Part shown: positions 26,055-34,187 of the stretch, piece by piece
How the letters are laid out: the number at the start of each line of letters is the position of its first letter
Position numbering within the stretch: position 1 is the stretch's first letter
Origin: Solwaraspora sp. WMMA2065
Lineage (GTDB): Bacteria > Actinomycetota > Actinomycetes > Mycobacteriales > Micromonosporaceae
Length of the DNA stretch: 64,000 nt
Direction of reading: 5' to 3'
Assembly (NCBI RefSeq): GCF_030345075.1
Contig: NZ_CP128361.1
Coordinates: forward strand, 4,712,001 to 4,776,000
Program-made: the position numbers and the translations under genes
Notes under the pieces: generated by a model
What the model was told of the DNA's origin: nothing
The model's input: the letters and a program-made list of their open reading frames with translations, nothing else
Database searches by the model: none

Positions 26055-26476
26055 TGCCCCGGGGATCGACGGCACCGCTGGTCCTCGCCGCGGTAGCAGT
26101 CGGCGGCGCGGTCGGGGCGGCCGCCCGCTTCGGCATCGCCGCCGGCTGGCCGGGCCCGGTCGAAGCCGGACCGCCCTGGCCGACCCTGGTCACCAACCTC
26201 GTCGGATGCGCGTTGATCGGTGTCCTGATGCGGGTGGTCACCGCCGTGCCCCGGCCGCACCGGCTGCTCCGGCCGTTCCTCGGTGCCGGCGTACTCGGCG
26301 GCTTCACCACGTTCTCGGTCCAGACCCTGGAGGTCGCCGACCTGCTCGCCGCCGGACGGCCCTGGCTGGCCGGCGGCTACACGCTCGGCACCCTGGTGGG
26401 CGCGCTGGGCGCGGTCTGGCTCGGCGGCGCGGCGGCCCGGCCGCTCGCCGACCGGCTCGCGCGGCGGGTCCGGTGA
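26054..26476 (+). CDS. crcB: CrcB/FluC fluoride channel subunit 1
   Basis: CrcB/Fluc proteins form dual-topology dimeric channels that expel F-. This 140-residue member has four membrane helices; GAAARFGIA near residue 20, WPTLVTNLVGCALIGVLM with the pore Asn, and LRPFLGAGVLGGFTTFSVQTLEV with the central Phe-box/Thr. Its ATG overlaps the upstream TGA (TGATG). GTG 26051 is an alternative start. The next gene is a second crcB, so the two subunits probably form a heterodimer, as in many Gram-positive bacteria. Confidence 0.94.
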   Translation: MPRGSTAPLVLAAVAVGGAVGAAARFGIAAGWPGPVEAGPPWPTLVTNLVGCALIGVLMRVVTAVPRPHRLLRPFLGAGVLGGFTTFSVQTLEVADLLAAGRPWLAGGYTLGTLVGALGAVWLGGAAARPLADRLARRVR

Positions 26477-26504
26477 CCTGCCCCGACCGCTCGGAAGGTA
26501 CGGG

Positions 26505-26876
26505 ATGAGTCTGCTCCTGGTGATGTGCGGCGGGGCGGTCGGCGCGCTGGTTCGCTACCTCACCGACCGGGTCGTGGTGGGACTCGGCCGGCCCAGCTTC
26601 TGGGGCACCTTCCTGGTCAACCTGGCCGGGGCCGCGCTGATCGGCCTGCTCGCCGGAGCCGGACTGGCCGGGGGCGGCTGGCCGGCCCGGCTGCTCGCCA
26701 CCGGCCTCTGCGGCGCGCTGACCACCTACTCGACCTTCGCCTACGAGGTGGTCCAGCTGGCCGGCGGCTCCGGCCGGGAGCGTTGGACGGCCGCCGGCTA
26801 CGCCACCGGAACCCTGCTGGCCGGATTCGCCGCGCTACTGGTCGGCCGCCTGGCCGGCGACATCCTGGCCGGGTGA
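26505..26876 (+). CDS. crcB: CrcB/FluC fluoride channel subunit 2
   Basis: The 123-residue second subunit shows GGAVGALVRYLTDRVV, FWGTFLVNLAGAALIGLLAG, and ATGLCGALTTYSTFAYEVVQL. The paired subunit genes with opposite charge bias are usual for antiparallel Fluc assembly. ATG 26505 follows GGAAGGTACGGG, with GGAAGG as the RBS, 29 bp after the first crcB. No fluoride riboswitch is visible upstream of the pair, because the pair starts inside the preceding gene's end. Confidence 0.94.
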   Translation: MSLLLVMCGGAVGALVRYLTDRVVVGLGRPSFWGTFLVNLAGAALIGLLAGAGLAGGGWPARLLATGLCGALTTYSTFAYEVVQLAGGSGRERWTAAGYATGTLLAGFAALLVGRLAGDILAG

Positions 26877-26923
26877 CGGCGACCGTCGGTGTGGAAAGGG
26901 TGACGCCGACCGTCGGTGTGGAA
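26874..26923 (+). repeat. Two 23-bp near-identical direct repeats after crcB
   Basis: The unit starting TGACGGCGACCGTCGGTG at 26874-26896 recurs at 26901-26923 with one change (27-bp period). Each copy holds the small palindrome CGACCGTCG. The first copy includes the stop codon of crcB. Confidence 0.75.
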
Positions 26924-26973
26924 TCCGCCGACCGCGCGGCGGGCGGGCGGGAAACGGCGTACACCTTGAAGAC

Positions 26974-27606
26974 ATGGAGATGGAGTACCGGGACCGCCGC
27001 GACGCAGGGGAGCAGCTGACCGGGCAGCTGGCGCAGCTGCGGGGACGACCGGACGTTGTCGCCCTCGGGCTGTTGCGGGGCGGGGCACCGGTCGCGGCGG
27101 TGATCGCCGACCAGCTCGACGTGGCGTACGACGTGCTGGTCATCCGCAAACTCGGCCTGCCGTCGGCGGCCGAGGTCGCCTTCGGCGCGATCGGGCCGGG
27201 CGGGGTGCGGGTGCTGAACCCGGAGATCGCCGACCAGCTCGACCCGGGACAGATCGCCCGGATAACCGCCGAGGAGACCATTGAGTTGCGCCGCCGCGAG
27301 CAGCTGTTCCGGGGCGACCGGCCGCCGCTGGACCTACATGGCCGGACCGCCGTCCTGGTTGACGACGGGTTGGCCACCGGCGCGTCGGCCCGGGCGGCGG
27401 TCGCGGTGAGTCGAAGCCTCGGTGCGGACCGGGTGGTGCTGGCGGTGCCGGTCGGCTCGGCCGAGGCGATCGCCACGCTCCAAGCCGTGGTCGACGAGGT
27501 CGTCTGCCCCCTGCGACCGACGGACTTTCGCGCCGTCGGTCGTTACTACCAGGATTTCCACCAGGTGTCCGACGACGAGATCGCCGCGTTGCCAGTCGGC
27601 AGGTGA
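26974..27606 (+). CDS. Phosphoribosyltransferase-family protein
   Basis: A 210-residue type I PRTase-like protein. The PRPP-binding loop is AVLVDDGLATGASARAAV near residue 130, preceded by ALGLLRGGAPVAAVIADQL and VLVIRKLGLPSAAEVAFGAIG, the hallmark of the broad actinobacterial group annotated only as phosphoribosyltransferase. It lacks the flanking motifs that would identify adenine, uracil or orotate enzymes. Substrate is unknown. A -10-like ACACCT precedes the ATG closely. Confidence 0.9.
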   Translation: MEMEYRDRRDAGEQLTGQLAQLRGRPDVVALGLLRGGAPVAAVIADQLDVAYDVLVIRKLGLPSAAEVAFGAIGPGGVRVLNPEIADQLDPGQIARITAEETIELRRREQLFRGDRPPLDLHGRTAVLVDDGLATGASARAAVAVSRSLGADRVVLAVPVGSAEAIATLQAVVDEVVCPLRPTDFRAVGRYYQDFHQVSDDEIAALPVGR

Positions 27607-27631
27607 GGATCGGAGCCGGTACCGTCGAGTC

Positions 27632-28000
27632 ATGCAGATGAACTGTCCCAAGTGTCACGGCGCCATGCGGCAGTACGAGCGCAGTGGGATCACCGTCGAC
27701 CAGTGCACCGAGTGTCGCGGCATCTTCCTGGACCGGGGCGAGCTGGAGCGACTGCTGGACGCGGAGGCAGCCTGGAACGGTGGTGCCGGCGGCCAGCAGT
27801 CGGGTCAACCACCCCGCCCGGCACCGAGTCCGGCCGGCGGTTATCCGCCGCCTCCGCCGCCACCGCCGGTGCACCATCAGCCCGGCTACCCGCCGCCGGC
27901 CCCGGCCTACCCGCCGGCTCCCGCGTACGGGCACCACGGCTACCACGGACACTACCGGCACAAGCGGCAGAAGAGCTTTCTCAACCAGCTCTTTGACTGA
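27632..28000 (+). CDS. TFIIB-type zinc-ribbon protein with Pro/His-rich tail
   Basis: The 122-residue protein starts with a zinc ribbon: MNCPKCHGAMRQYERSG, then VDQCTECRGIFLDRGELERLL, with the CPxC-x(n)-CxxC spacing of the zf-TFIIB family. A Pro/Tyr/His-rich tail follows (PPPPPPPPVHHQPGYPPPAP, and YHGHYRHKRQKS). TACCGT ends 6-7 nt before ATG 27632, so the message is probably leaderless. Such proteins are common and unassigned; a role in metal handling is only a guess from the His-rich tail. Confidence 0.85.
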   Translation: MQMNCPKCHGAMRQYERSGITVDQCTECRGIFLDRGELERLLDAEAAWNGGAGGQQSGQPPRPAPSPAGGYPPPPPPPPVHHQPGYPPPAPAYPPAPAYGHHGYHGHYRHKRQKSFLNQLFD

Positions 28001-28036
28001 GCCTGTTCCCCGGCGGTCCGGAACTGCGCTGGTCCG

Positions 28037-28066
28037 GGCCGCCGCGCGGCCGGCAGCGCGGCGGCC
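28037..28066. terminator. Bidirectional terminator between zinc-ribbon gene and dnaB
   Basis: Perfect 11-bp arms GGCCGCCGCGC (28037-28047) and GCGCGGCGGCC (28056-28066) surround an 8-nt loop. It lies in the 83-bp gap of two convergent genes and can stop both transcripts. Confidence 0.65.
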
Positions 28067-28083
28067 GTCCCGGGCAAGGTGGC

Positions 28084-30426
28084 TCAGATCGCCATGTCGA
28101 CGAACCGGGAGAGGTGCAGCTGGGCGGCGACAGTCACCGTGTCGGTCGGCCCGTTACGGTGCTTGGCGACAATGAAGTCCGCCTCGCCCGCCCGAGGCGA
28201 CTCCTTGTCGTAGTAGTCATCTCGGTGCAACAGAATGACCACGTCCGCGTCCTGCTCGATCGACCCCGACTCACGCAAATCAGACAATTGCGGCCGCTTG
28301 TCGGTACGCTGCTCCGGGCCACGGTTCAACTGACTGACCGCGATCACCGGGCACTCGACCTCCTTGGCCAGCAGTTTGAGCCCACGGGACAGATCCGCGA
28401 CCTCCTGCTGACGGCTCTCGGTGCGTTTCGGTGAGGTCATCAGCTGCAGGTAGTCGACGACGATCATTTTCAGGTCGTGCCGCTGCCGAAGCCGCCGCGC
28501 CTTGGCCCTGATCTCCATCAGGTTCATGTTGGGCGTGTCGTCGACGAAGAGCGGCGCCTCACTGATCTCGCCCATCCGACGAGCCAGCTTCGTCCAGTCG
28601 TCGTCGGAGAGCTGGCCGGAGCGCAGGACATGCAACGGCACCTTCGCCTCGGCGGAGAGCAGCCGCATGACGATCTCCACCTTGCTCATCTCCAGCGAGA
28701 AGATCGCGCTGGCGTGGCCGGCCCGGATCGCCGCGTTGCGGGCGAAGTCCATCGATGCGGTCGAGTTGTGCGTCGGGATCATCGTCCGGCCGGCGAGATA
28801 AAGATGGTCAGGGTTGTCCACGGTGACGCAGCGCACCGGCACGCTGCGGACCGGTCGGATCGAGGTGACCCGTCGCTGCTGGTCGTCATGAGTGTGGATG
28901 GTCACCGTGTAGACGCTGGACGGCGAGGTCATCCGGCCCTGGACGGTGCCTGCCGACACGGTGCAGTGCAGACCGAGGCTCGCCACCAACTCGCGTACCG
29001 TCTCAACCATCAGACGCGAAGTGGTCCGGTACTCGTCCAGCCCGCCGGGGTTGCGGGTGCCGGCGGTGTCCAACAGGCCGGTCAGCAGCGCCCGCCGCTG
29101 CCGCTCGGAACTGCGCAGGTACGCGTCGGGGATTCGCCGGTCGGCCTGGCGGTGGTCGGCAGCCGGGTCACCACCGGCAAGATCGACCCCCAACTGGTAC
29201 GGCGGCACCGGCAGGTCGTCGCGGTCGGGCAGCGCCAAGGCGTGGCAGTTCGTGACGGTGACCTCGGGGCGCTCCGCTGGTGACCGGTCGAGCAGGTCCA
29301 GGATCTCTTCGGTGGTCAGTACCTGGGTGGACCGTGCAGGTGCGGACTGGGCCGGTCGTGGCCCGGACCGGCCGGCCGACGCCAGAGCGGCCGAGACCGG
29401 CACCGGGGTGACAGCAGCCAGCGCCGCGCCGGCCGCTACCGGTACCGGCACGGCGGGCCGATGCGTCACCTGCCAGAGGTGGTCACCGTCGGCGACGATC
29501 ACCGAGCCGTCGGAGAACTCGACCTGGTAGGACCGCCCGCCGAGCAGGACGGCAGAGGTGCCGACGACCGTGGTGGGTCGACCGGTGGCGTCGAGTAGTC
29601 GGTCACCGACCACGACCTCACCCATGGTGGTCCAGCCGGTCGGGGTGGGCAGCGGGGTGTCCAGCGCCAACGCCTTGCCGAGGCCGGGTCGGCCGGCGAC
29701 GATGATCAACTGTCCGGGGTGCAGCCCGTTGAGCAACCGGTCCAGGTCAGTGAACCCGGTGGGCACCCCGGTCATCATGCCGGCCTGGGCACCTACCGCC
29801 TCGATCTCGTCGAGGGTCGGCTGCAGCATGTCGGCCAGGACCGCGAAGTCCTCGCTGACCCGCCGTTCCGTGACGTCGTATACCGCCTGCTGAGCGAGAT
29901 CGACGACGTCGTCGATGTCCCGGCCACCGCCGGCGGCCGAACCGTACCCGAGCTGCACGATCTTGGTGCCGGCCTCGACGATGCGGCGCAGCACCGCGCG
30001 CTCGGCCACGATCCTGGCGTAGTAGGAGGCGTTGGCCGCAGTCGGCACGCTTGCGATCAGGGTGTGCAGATACGGCGCACCACCGATCCGGCCGAGGTCA
30101 CCCGAGTTGGCGAGCGCGGCGGAGACGGTGATCGCGTCCGCCGGCTCGCCTCGCCCGTACAGGTCCAGCACCGCGTCGAAGACCGTGGCGTGGATCGGGC
30201 GGTAGAAGTCATGCGGTTTGAGGATCTCCACGACGTCGGCGATGGCGTCCTTGGAGAGCAGCATTCCGCCGAGGACACACTGTTCGGCGGCGACATCCTG
30301 GGGCGGCGTGCGGTCGAAGGGCTCACCGCCGGTGGGCGGACCGGGTGGCTTAACCGGTGGGCCGGGCGGGCCGGTCGGGCGGGCCGGTGGCCGGGGCTCG
30401 GTCTGCAGGTCGTCCGTGATGGACAT
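28084..30426 (-). CDS. dnaB: Replicative DNA helicase DnaB, interrupted by an intein
   Basis: The 780-residue precursor carries the replicative helicase in two exteins: residues 1-251 (N-domain and first Walker A residues, ending GRPGLGK) and 555-780 (STASMDFARNAAIRAGH, FSLEMSKVEIVMRLLS, IVVDYLQLM, PVIAVSQLNRGPE, GSIEQDADVVILLHRDDYY). Splicing would rejoin GRPGLGK with ST to complete GRPGLGKST. The mature protein would be about 477 residues. The 303-residue intein is listed separately. ATG 30426 follows a G-rich RBS. The N-terminus carries a 30-residue Pro-rich tail not seen in E. coli DnaB. The gene is the last of the rpsF-ssb-rpsR-rplI group, though 3.8 kb apart. Confidence 0.96.
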   Translation of the reverse strand: MSITDDLQTEPRPPARPTGPPGPPVKPPGPPTGGEPFDRTPPQDVAAEQCVLGGMLLSKDAIADVVEILKPHDFYRPIHATVFDAVLDLYGRGEPADAITVSAALANSGDLGRIGGAPYLHTLIASVPTAANASYYARIVAERAVLRRIVEAGTKIVQLGYGSAAGGGRDIDDVVDLAQQAVYDVTERRVSEDFAVLADMLQPTLDEIEAVGAQAGMMTGVPTGFTDLDRLLNGLHPGQLIIVAGRPGLGKALALDTPLPTPTGWTTMGEVVVGDRLLDATGRPTTVVGTSAVLLGGRSYQVEFSDGSVIVADGDHLWQVTHRPAVPVPVAAGAALAAVTPVPVSAALASAGRSGPRPAQSAPARSTQVLTTEEILDLLDRSPAERPEVTVTNCHALALPDRDDLPVPPYQLGVDLAGGDPAADHRQADRRIPDAYLRSSERQRRALLTGLLDTAGTRNPGGLDEYRTTSRLMVETVRELVASLGLHCTVSAGTVQGRMTSPSSVYTVTIHTHDDQQRRVTSIRPVRSVPVRCVTVDNPDHLYLAGRTMIPTHNSTASMDFARNAAIRAGHASAIFSLEMSKVEIVMRLLSAEAKVPLHVLRSGQLSDDDWTKLARRMGEISEAPLFVDDTPNMNLMEIRAKARRLRQRHDLKMIVVDYLQLMTSPKRTESRQQEVADLSRGLKLLAKEVECPVIAVSQLNRGPEQRTDKRPQLSDLRESGSIEQDADVVILLHRDDYYDKESPRAGEADFIVAKHRNGPTDTVTVAAQLHLSRFVDMAI
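28765..29673 (-). mobile_element. DnaB intein, class 3-type, with decayed homing-endonuclease remnant
   Basis: A 303-residue in-frame insertion (DnaB residues 252-554). It begins ALALDTPLPTPTGWTTMGE, so residue 1 is Ala rather than the nucleophilic Cys/Ser of class 1 inteins. It contains W67 (ADGDHLWQVTH), C282 (RSVPVRCVTVDNPDHLYLAG), T301 and the C-terminal THN, followed by Ser of the extein. The Trp/Cys/Thr set is the signature of class 3 inteins. The middle has only one LAGLIDADG-like motif (ALLTGLLDTAGT) and IPDAYLRSSERQRR; the first motif is missing and the linker is low-complexity (VPVPVAAGAALAAVTP...), so the endonuclease is probably inactive. Confidence 0.92.
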
Positions 30427-30856
30427 CCGGGCGCCCCCCTTCACTACATCACTGCCGCGAGTCAACTGCGCGGGTACGACATCGTCTGCTCGTGCGTCGT
30501 CGACGACCTGCGGTCGGCCCACCAGGGACCGGGCGACCGGGGGGCGTCGCATCGGCGTGGGAGGGCTCCGGGAAACGATACGGACTTGCGGCGGCATGCC
30601 CAAACACGGCGGTGGATGAACCTCTGGACAAGCTGTGGACAGGATGGCGCAGGCTGTGCACAACCTTGTGCACAGCCTGTGGAAAACTCGCCGCCAAGCC
30701 GGCGATAAGCCCTCTGAGCTGGGACTTCGCGATCCACAGCCGGTGGACAATAATCTGCACCGGGCTGCCCGCCGGGCTACCGGCTACTATCGGGCGGGAA
30801 CTGATTCGCCGGCCCAGCCGATCACGGCTCGATAGCGAAGGGGCGAGGCTCCGGCG
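30427..30856. promoter_or_regulatory. 430-bp divergent gap with DnaA-box-like cluster upstream of dnaB
   Basis: The segment 30620-30750 contains TCTGGACAA (30623), TGTGGACAG (30634), TGTGCACAA (30655), TTGTGCACA (30666), TGTGGAAAA (30678) and GGTGGACAA (30742), all one or two mismatches from the DnaA box TTATCCACA / TTGTCCACA in either orientation. Between 30650 and 30679 two of them form a perfect palindrome. Promoters of dnaB and of the gene at 30857 are expected here. It is not at the usual oriC location (beside dnaA), so it is probably a regulatory or titration site. Confidence 0.5.
30650..30679. repeat. 14-bp perfect palindrome built from two DnaA-box-like sites
   Basis: Arms 30650-30663 (CAGGCTGTGCACAA) and 30666-30679 are exact complements separated by CC. 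Each arm contains TGTGCACAA/TTGTGCACA, one base from a consensus DnaA box. Confidence 0.8.
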
Positions 30857-32773
30857 GTGGACTACCGGGAGTGGGAGTACGGCGACCGCCCTCCACGCGA
30901 GCGGCGGTCGGCTGCCCGGTGGCCCGACGACACCGATACCGACCCGGTCACACGCTCTCGTCGACCGCAGCGCTACGACCCGACCGAGGATGACGAGGCA
31001 CCACGCGGCCGGCGCCGCTACGAGGACCGACGCGGCCGCTACGAGGACCGACGCGACGGTGCGCGGCACCAGGCCGACCGGGGCAGCCCGGCTACGGACC
31101 GGTGGGCGCTGCCCGCCGGCCCGACCCCGCCAACAGGTGAGCCGGTCCATCGGGATCCGCCGGCTGGCCACGCCGGGCGGCACCGCGACGAATCGTGGCA
31201 GATTCCTGAGCAGCCGGTACGGGGCCGTCGGTCCCGTGACCGTCCGGCGCTGCCAGCGGCCGGGCCCGAGATCGACGCCCACGACTGGGACCGGCCTCGG
31301 CGGGCACCGGGCCGGCGCCGCGCGGCCGAGGACCCGATCTCCGGCAGCCCGGTGTCCGGCGATTCGGCGGGCTGGCGGCGTGAGCCGCCCGATAGTCGTT
31401 CCGGTCCGGTGTCGGGCGCAGGTCCGCTCGACCCGGACGGTCCAGCCACCGCGCCGCCCGCGACCTGGTCGAGCGCGCCAGCTCGATGGTCGACGCCGCC
31501 GAGTGATCCAGGTGACCCTGGTGACCGGGAGGGTTACGGCGGCCGCAGTCGCCGATCGTCTCGTCGTAGCGGCCAGCCGTCCGACGCTGACCGGCCCGGT
31601 CGCCGACGGCGCGACCGCGACGACATCCGGCGTCGCCTCGACGACGACCACGCTGCGCAGTGGCTACGCGACGACGAGCCCGCCAGCAGATGGTCCAGCG
31701 CGACGGACCACACCAGCGAATGGTCCCGGGATGCCGACCACACCAGCGAATGGTCCCGGGGTGCCGACCACACCAGCGAATGGTCCCGGGGTGCCGAGCG
31801 CACCGGCGGGTGGCCGCGAGGTGCCGAGCGCACCGGCGGGTGGCCGCGAGAGGCGGACCAGGCCGGGCGATGGGACCGGCCGGCCCGCCGCGAGATCGAA
31901 CCGCCCCGGCGGGAGTTCACCGACGAGACCGGCACCTGGCCGCGGGCCGCGTCCTCGCCGCGGGCGATCGGCGCGGGCCCGGCGCAGCCGCCCACCCGTC
32001 GGGCCCGGGAGTTGGGCCGCGGGGCGTACCGCCCGGAACCGGTCGACAGCTGGCGCGAGATCGGCGACCAGACCGATCAGTGGCACCGGGGCGACGACCC
32101 GGAGAGCTGGCCGGCCGGTAGCCGCACCGGGGCGCGCAAGAGACGCGCGGCCGAGGTCGGCGACGTCGCCGACGTCCTTCCGCCGGTCGATCCGTGGCCG
32201 CAGGTCGAGCCGGGCCGGGAAGGCACCTTCTGGTCGGGGACCCGGCTGGCCGCAGACGACCCCAGGTGGGTGGAGACGCCGGCTTCGGCACCCCGGTCAC
32301 CGATCGCCCTGCCGAGCGCGCCCCGCTCCCGGGTGCTGCCCGAGCAACGACCACGGCCGCGGTACGAGCCCCCGTCGCAGCGGCGGTTGACGTACCGGAT
32401 CGACGACGAACTGATCGACGCCGACCAGGGCGGCTATCTGTCCTCGCTGCTGTACACGGCTGCCTGGTACGCCCTGCCGGTGGTGGCGTTTCTGATCTGG
32501 AGCCTCACCCTGGACGGCACCCCGGCGACCAACGACTGCGTTCTCGGGGTGGACGGCGACTGCCTCTCCGCTCGGGCACAGGCGATCAACTCGCTACTGG
32601 CCGCTGCTCCGGCCTTCGCGTACGCGTTGATGATCTCGCTGGTCCTGGCGGTGACGATCAGGTGGGTCAGCGGCACGTGGCGCGCCTCGAGTGTCGGCCT
32701 GGCGGCGGCGGTGATCGGCGGCGGCATGTCGACCGTACTCGCCAGCGCTATCACCGGCCAACCGATCGGCTGA
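30857..32773 (+). CDS. Large charged protein with C-terminal membrane helices
   Basis: The 638-residue protein has about 520 residues of highly charged, low-complexity sequence (RRRYEDRRGRYEDRRDG, five tandem units like HTSEWSRGADHT), then a C-terminal hydrophobic part with three to four membrane helices (LLYTAAWYALPVVAFLIWSL, LLAAAPAFAYALMISLVLAV, SVGLAAAVIGGGMSTVLASA). GTG 30857 is the start. No signal peptide. It resembles other actinobacterial proteins with a long Arg/Asp/Trp/Ser-rich tail and a small membrane anchor near dnaB, but I do not recognise a named family. Tandem repeats inside are listed separately. Confidence 0.72.
   Translation: MDYREWEYGDRPPRERRSAARWPDDTDTDPVTRSRRPQRYDPTEDDEAPRGRRRYEDRRGRYEDRRDGARHQADRGSPATDRWALPAGPTPPTGEPVHRDPPAGHAGRHRDESWQIPEQPVRGRRSRDRPALPAAGPEIDAHDWDRPRRAPGRRRAAEDPISGSPVSGDSAGWRREPPDSRSGPVSGAGPLDPDGPATAPPATWSSAPARWSTPPSDPGDPGDREGYGGRSRRSSRRSGQPSDADRPGRRRRDRDDIRRRLDDDHAAQWLRDDEPASRWSSATDHTSEWSRDADHTSEWSRGADHTSEWSRGAERTGGWPRGAERTGGWPREADQAGRWDRPARREIEPPRREFTDETGTWPRAASSPRAIGAGPAQPPTRRARELGRGAYRPEPVDSWREIGDQTDQWHRGDDPESWPAGSRTGARKRRAAEVGDVADVLPPVDPWPQVEPGREGTFWSGTRLAADDPRWVETPASAPRSPIALPSAPRSRVLPEQRPRPRYEPPSQRRLTYRIDDELIDADQGGYLSSLLYTAAWYALPVVAFLIWSLTLDGTPATNDCVLGVDGDCLSARAQAINSLLAAAPAFAYALMISLVLAVTIRWVSGTWRASSVGLAAAVIGGGMSTVLASAITGQPIG
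31706..31855 (+). repeat. Five in-frame 30-bp tandem repeats
   Basis: Units at 31706, 31736, 31766 (near-identical, coding for HTSEWSR-D/G-A), then 31796 and 31826 (a diverged variant coding for RTGGWPRG/E). Length variation between strains is likely. Confidence 0.85.
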
Positions 32774-32853
32774 CGCCGGATCTACCGGGCGGGTCCCGGA
32801 TCCCCGACTGTTCGCGCTGGTCGTCGCGGGTGCCGTGCTCCTAGGATCGACCG

Positions 32854-34116
32854 GTGTTCAGCCGCAGCCAGAGGATCAACCTGACCGTGACCGGGCCACT
32901 GCTCGCCGTACTGGCGACGGTGCTGGTGACCGGGTGCGGCGCGGCCGGCGACGACGCTGCGGTCGATGACGGCCCTACTGCCAGCGGGGCGCCGTCCGAG
33001 GCGTCGTCCGGTACCGCCGTGCCGGCCGCTACCCCGTCGGATGGCACGCCACCACCGTCCGGCGCGGCGGGGCTGGGTGCGGCACCGATGCCGTCGAAGG
33101 CTCCCGACCGGCCGCCGGTGGCCGGTCCGGCAGCCGGCAACCCCGACGGACGAGCTCAGGTGCCGGCGCGGGCCCGCGCGGTGGACACCAGCCGGCCGAC
33201 CCGCACGATCGGCGACGGTACGTCGGCCAGCTGCACCTCCCAGGCGGTCGTCGAAGCGGTCGCGGCCGGCGGAATCATCACCTTCGCCTGCGGGCCTAAG
33301 CCGGTGGTGATCACGATGGACCGGACGGCGAAGGTCCGCAACGCGGCCAGTCGGCAGGTGGTGCTGGACGGCGGCGGGCTGGTCACCCTCAGCGGCGGCG
33401 GACAACGACGAATTCTGTACATGAACACCTGCGACGAGGCGCAGGGCTGGACGACCTCGCACTGCAACGATCAGGACCATCCCGAACTGGTCGTGCAGAA
33501 CCTGACCTTCGCCGACGGCGATTCCACCGGTGAGCAGGTCGACGGTGGTGGCGGCGGCGCAATCTTCGTCCGGGGCGGCCAGTTCCGGGTGGTCAACTCC
33601 CGGTTCGTCGGTAACCGCTGCGACCCGACCGGACCGGACCTCGGGGGCGCGGCGATCCGGGTGCTGGACCAGTGGCAGGACCAGCCGGTGTACGTGGTGC
33701 AGAGCACCTTCGGCGGGGCGCCCGGCGACGGCGGGGTGTGTGCCAACGGCGGAGCGTTGAGCAGCATCGGTGTCTCGTGGACCGTGCTGAACAGTGTGCT
33801 GACGCACAACTCGGCGACCGGCAACGGTGCGAATCCAGCCAAGCCCGGCACCCCGGGCGGCGGTAGTGGCGGGGCGATCTACGCCGACGGCAACCGGTTC
33901 ACCGTCTCCATCGCCGGCACCGTCATCGCCGACAACGAGGCGCGGGAAGGTGGCGGGGCCATCTTCTTTGTCAGCAACGACCGGTCCGGCACGCTCGAAC
34001 TGACAGATTCAGTGCTGCGCCGCAACACCAGTCACGGTTTCGCCACCGCCGGCTACCCGGGCATCTTCTACCTCGGGTCTGGGGATCCGGTCGTCGTCTC
34101 CAGCACTTTGCGCTGA
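32854..34116 (+). CDS. Putative lipoprotein with parallel beta-helix repeats
   Basis: The 420-residue protein has a short positive N-terminus, a hydrophobic stretch and the lipobox LVTGCGAA (Cys near residue 28), so it is probably a lipoprotein. A Pro/Ala/Ser linker precedes a right-handed parallel beta-helix-like region: ILYMNTCDEAQGW, LVVQNLTFADGDSTGEQVDGGGGGAIFVRGGQFRVVNSRFVGN, and GGSGGAIYADGNRFTVSIAGTVIADNEAREGGGAIFFV, with repeated GGGGAIxxxGG motifs as in pectate-lyase/POMP-type folds. TAGGAT ends 6 nt before GTG 32854 (leaderless). A role at the cell surface is inferred. Confidence 0.82.
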   Translation: MFSRSQRINLTVTGPLLAVLATVLVTGCGAAGDDAAVDDGPTASGAPSEASSGTAVPAATPSDGTPPPSGAAGLGAAPMPSKAPDRPPVAGPAAGNPDGRAQVPARARAVDTSRPTRTIGDGTSASCTSQAVVEAVAAGGIITFACGPKPVVITMDRTAKVRNAASRQVVLDGGGLVTLSGGGQRRILYMNTCDEAQGWTTSHCNDQDHPELVVQNLTFADGDSTGEQVDGGGGGAIFVRGGQFRVVNSRFVGNRCDPTGPDLGGAAIRVLDQWQDQPVYVVQSTFGGAPGDGGVCANGGALSSIGVSWTVLNSVLTHNSATGNGANPAKPGTPGGGSGGAIYADGNRFTVSIAGTVIADNEAREGGGAIFFVSNDRSGTLELTDSVLRRNTSHGFATAGYPGIFYLGSGDPVVVSSTLR

Positions 34117-34120
34117 ACAT

Positions 34121-34158
34121 GGTTCAGGGGCCACACCGTCTGGTGTGACCCCTGAGCC
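34121..34158. terminator. Bidirectional terminator hairpin between lipoprotein gene and rplI
   Basis: Arms 34121-34137 and 34142-34158 pair over 17 bp with one G-U and one mismatch and a 4-nt loop, in the short gap of two convergent genes (32854-34116 and rplI). Stable on both strands; no poly-T. Confidence 0.65.
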
Positions 34159-34187
34159 GGATGTCTCGCGCGCTGTGCCTGCCGGAG

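Noticed and set aside
30620-30750. oriC
   Set aside because: DnaA-box-like sites are present, but mostly imperfect, with no AT-rich unwinding element and no dnaA/dnaN beside it.
31706-31855. CRISPR-like 30-bp repeats
   Set aside because: Units are directly adjacent without spacers and stay in frame within a protein gene; no cas genes. The same applies to 10927-10989 and 37413-37511.
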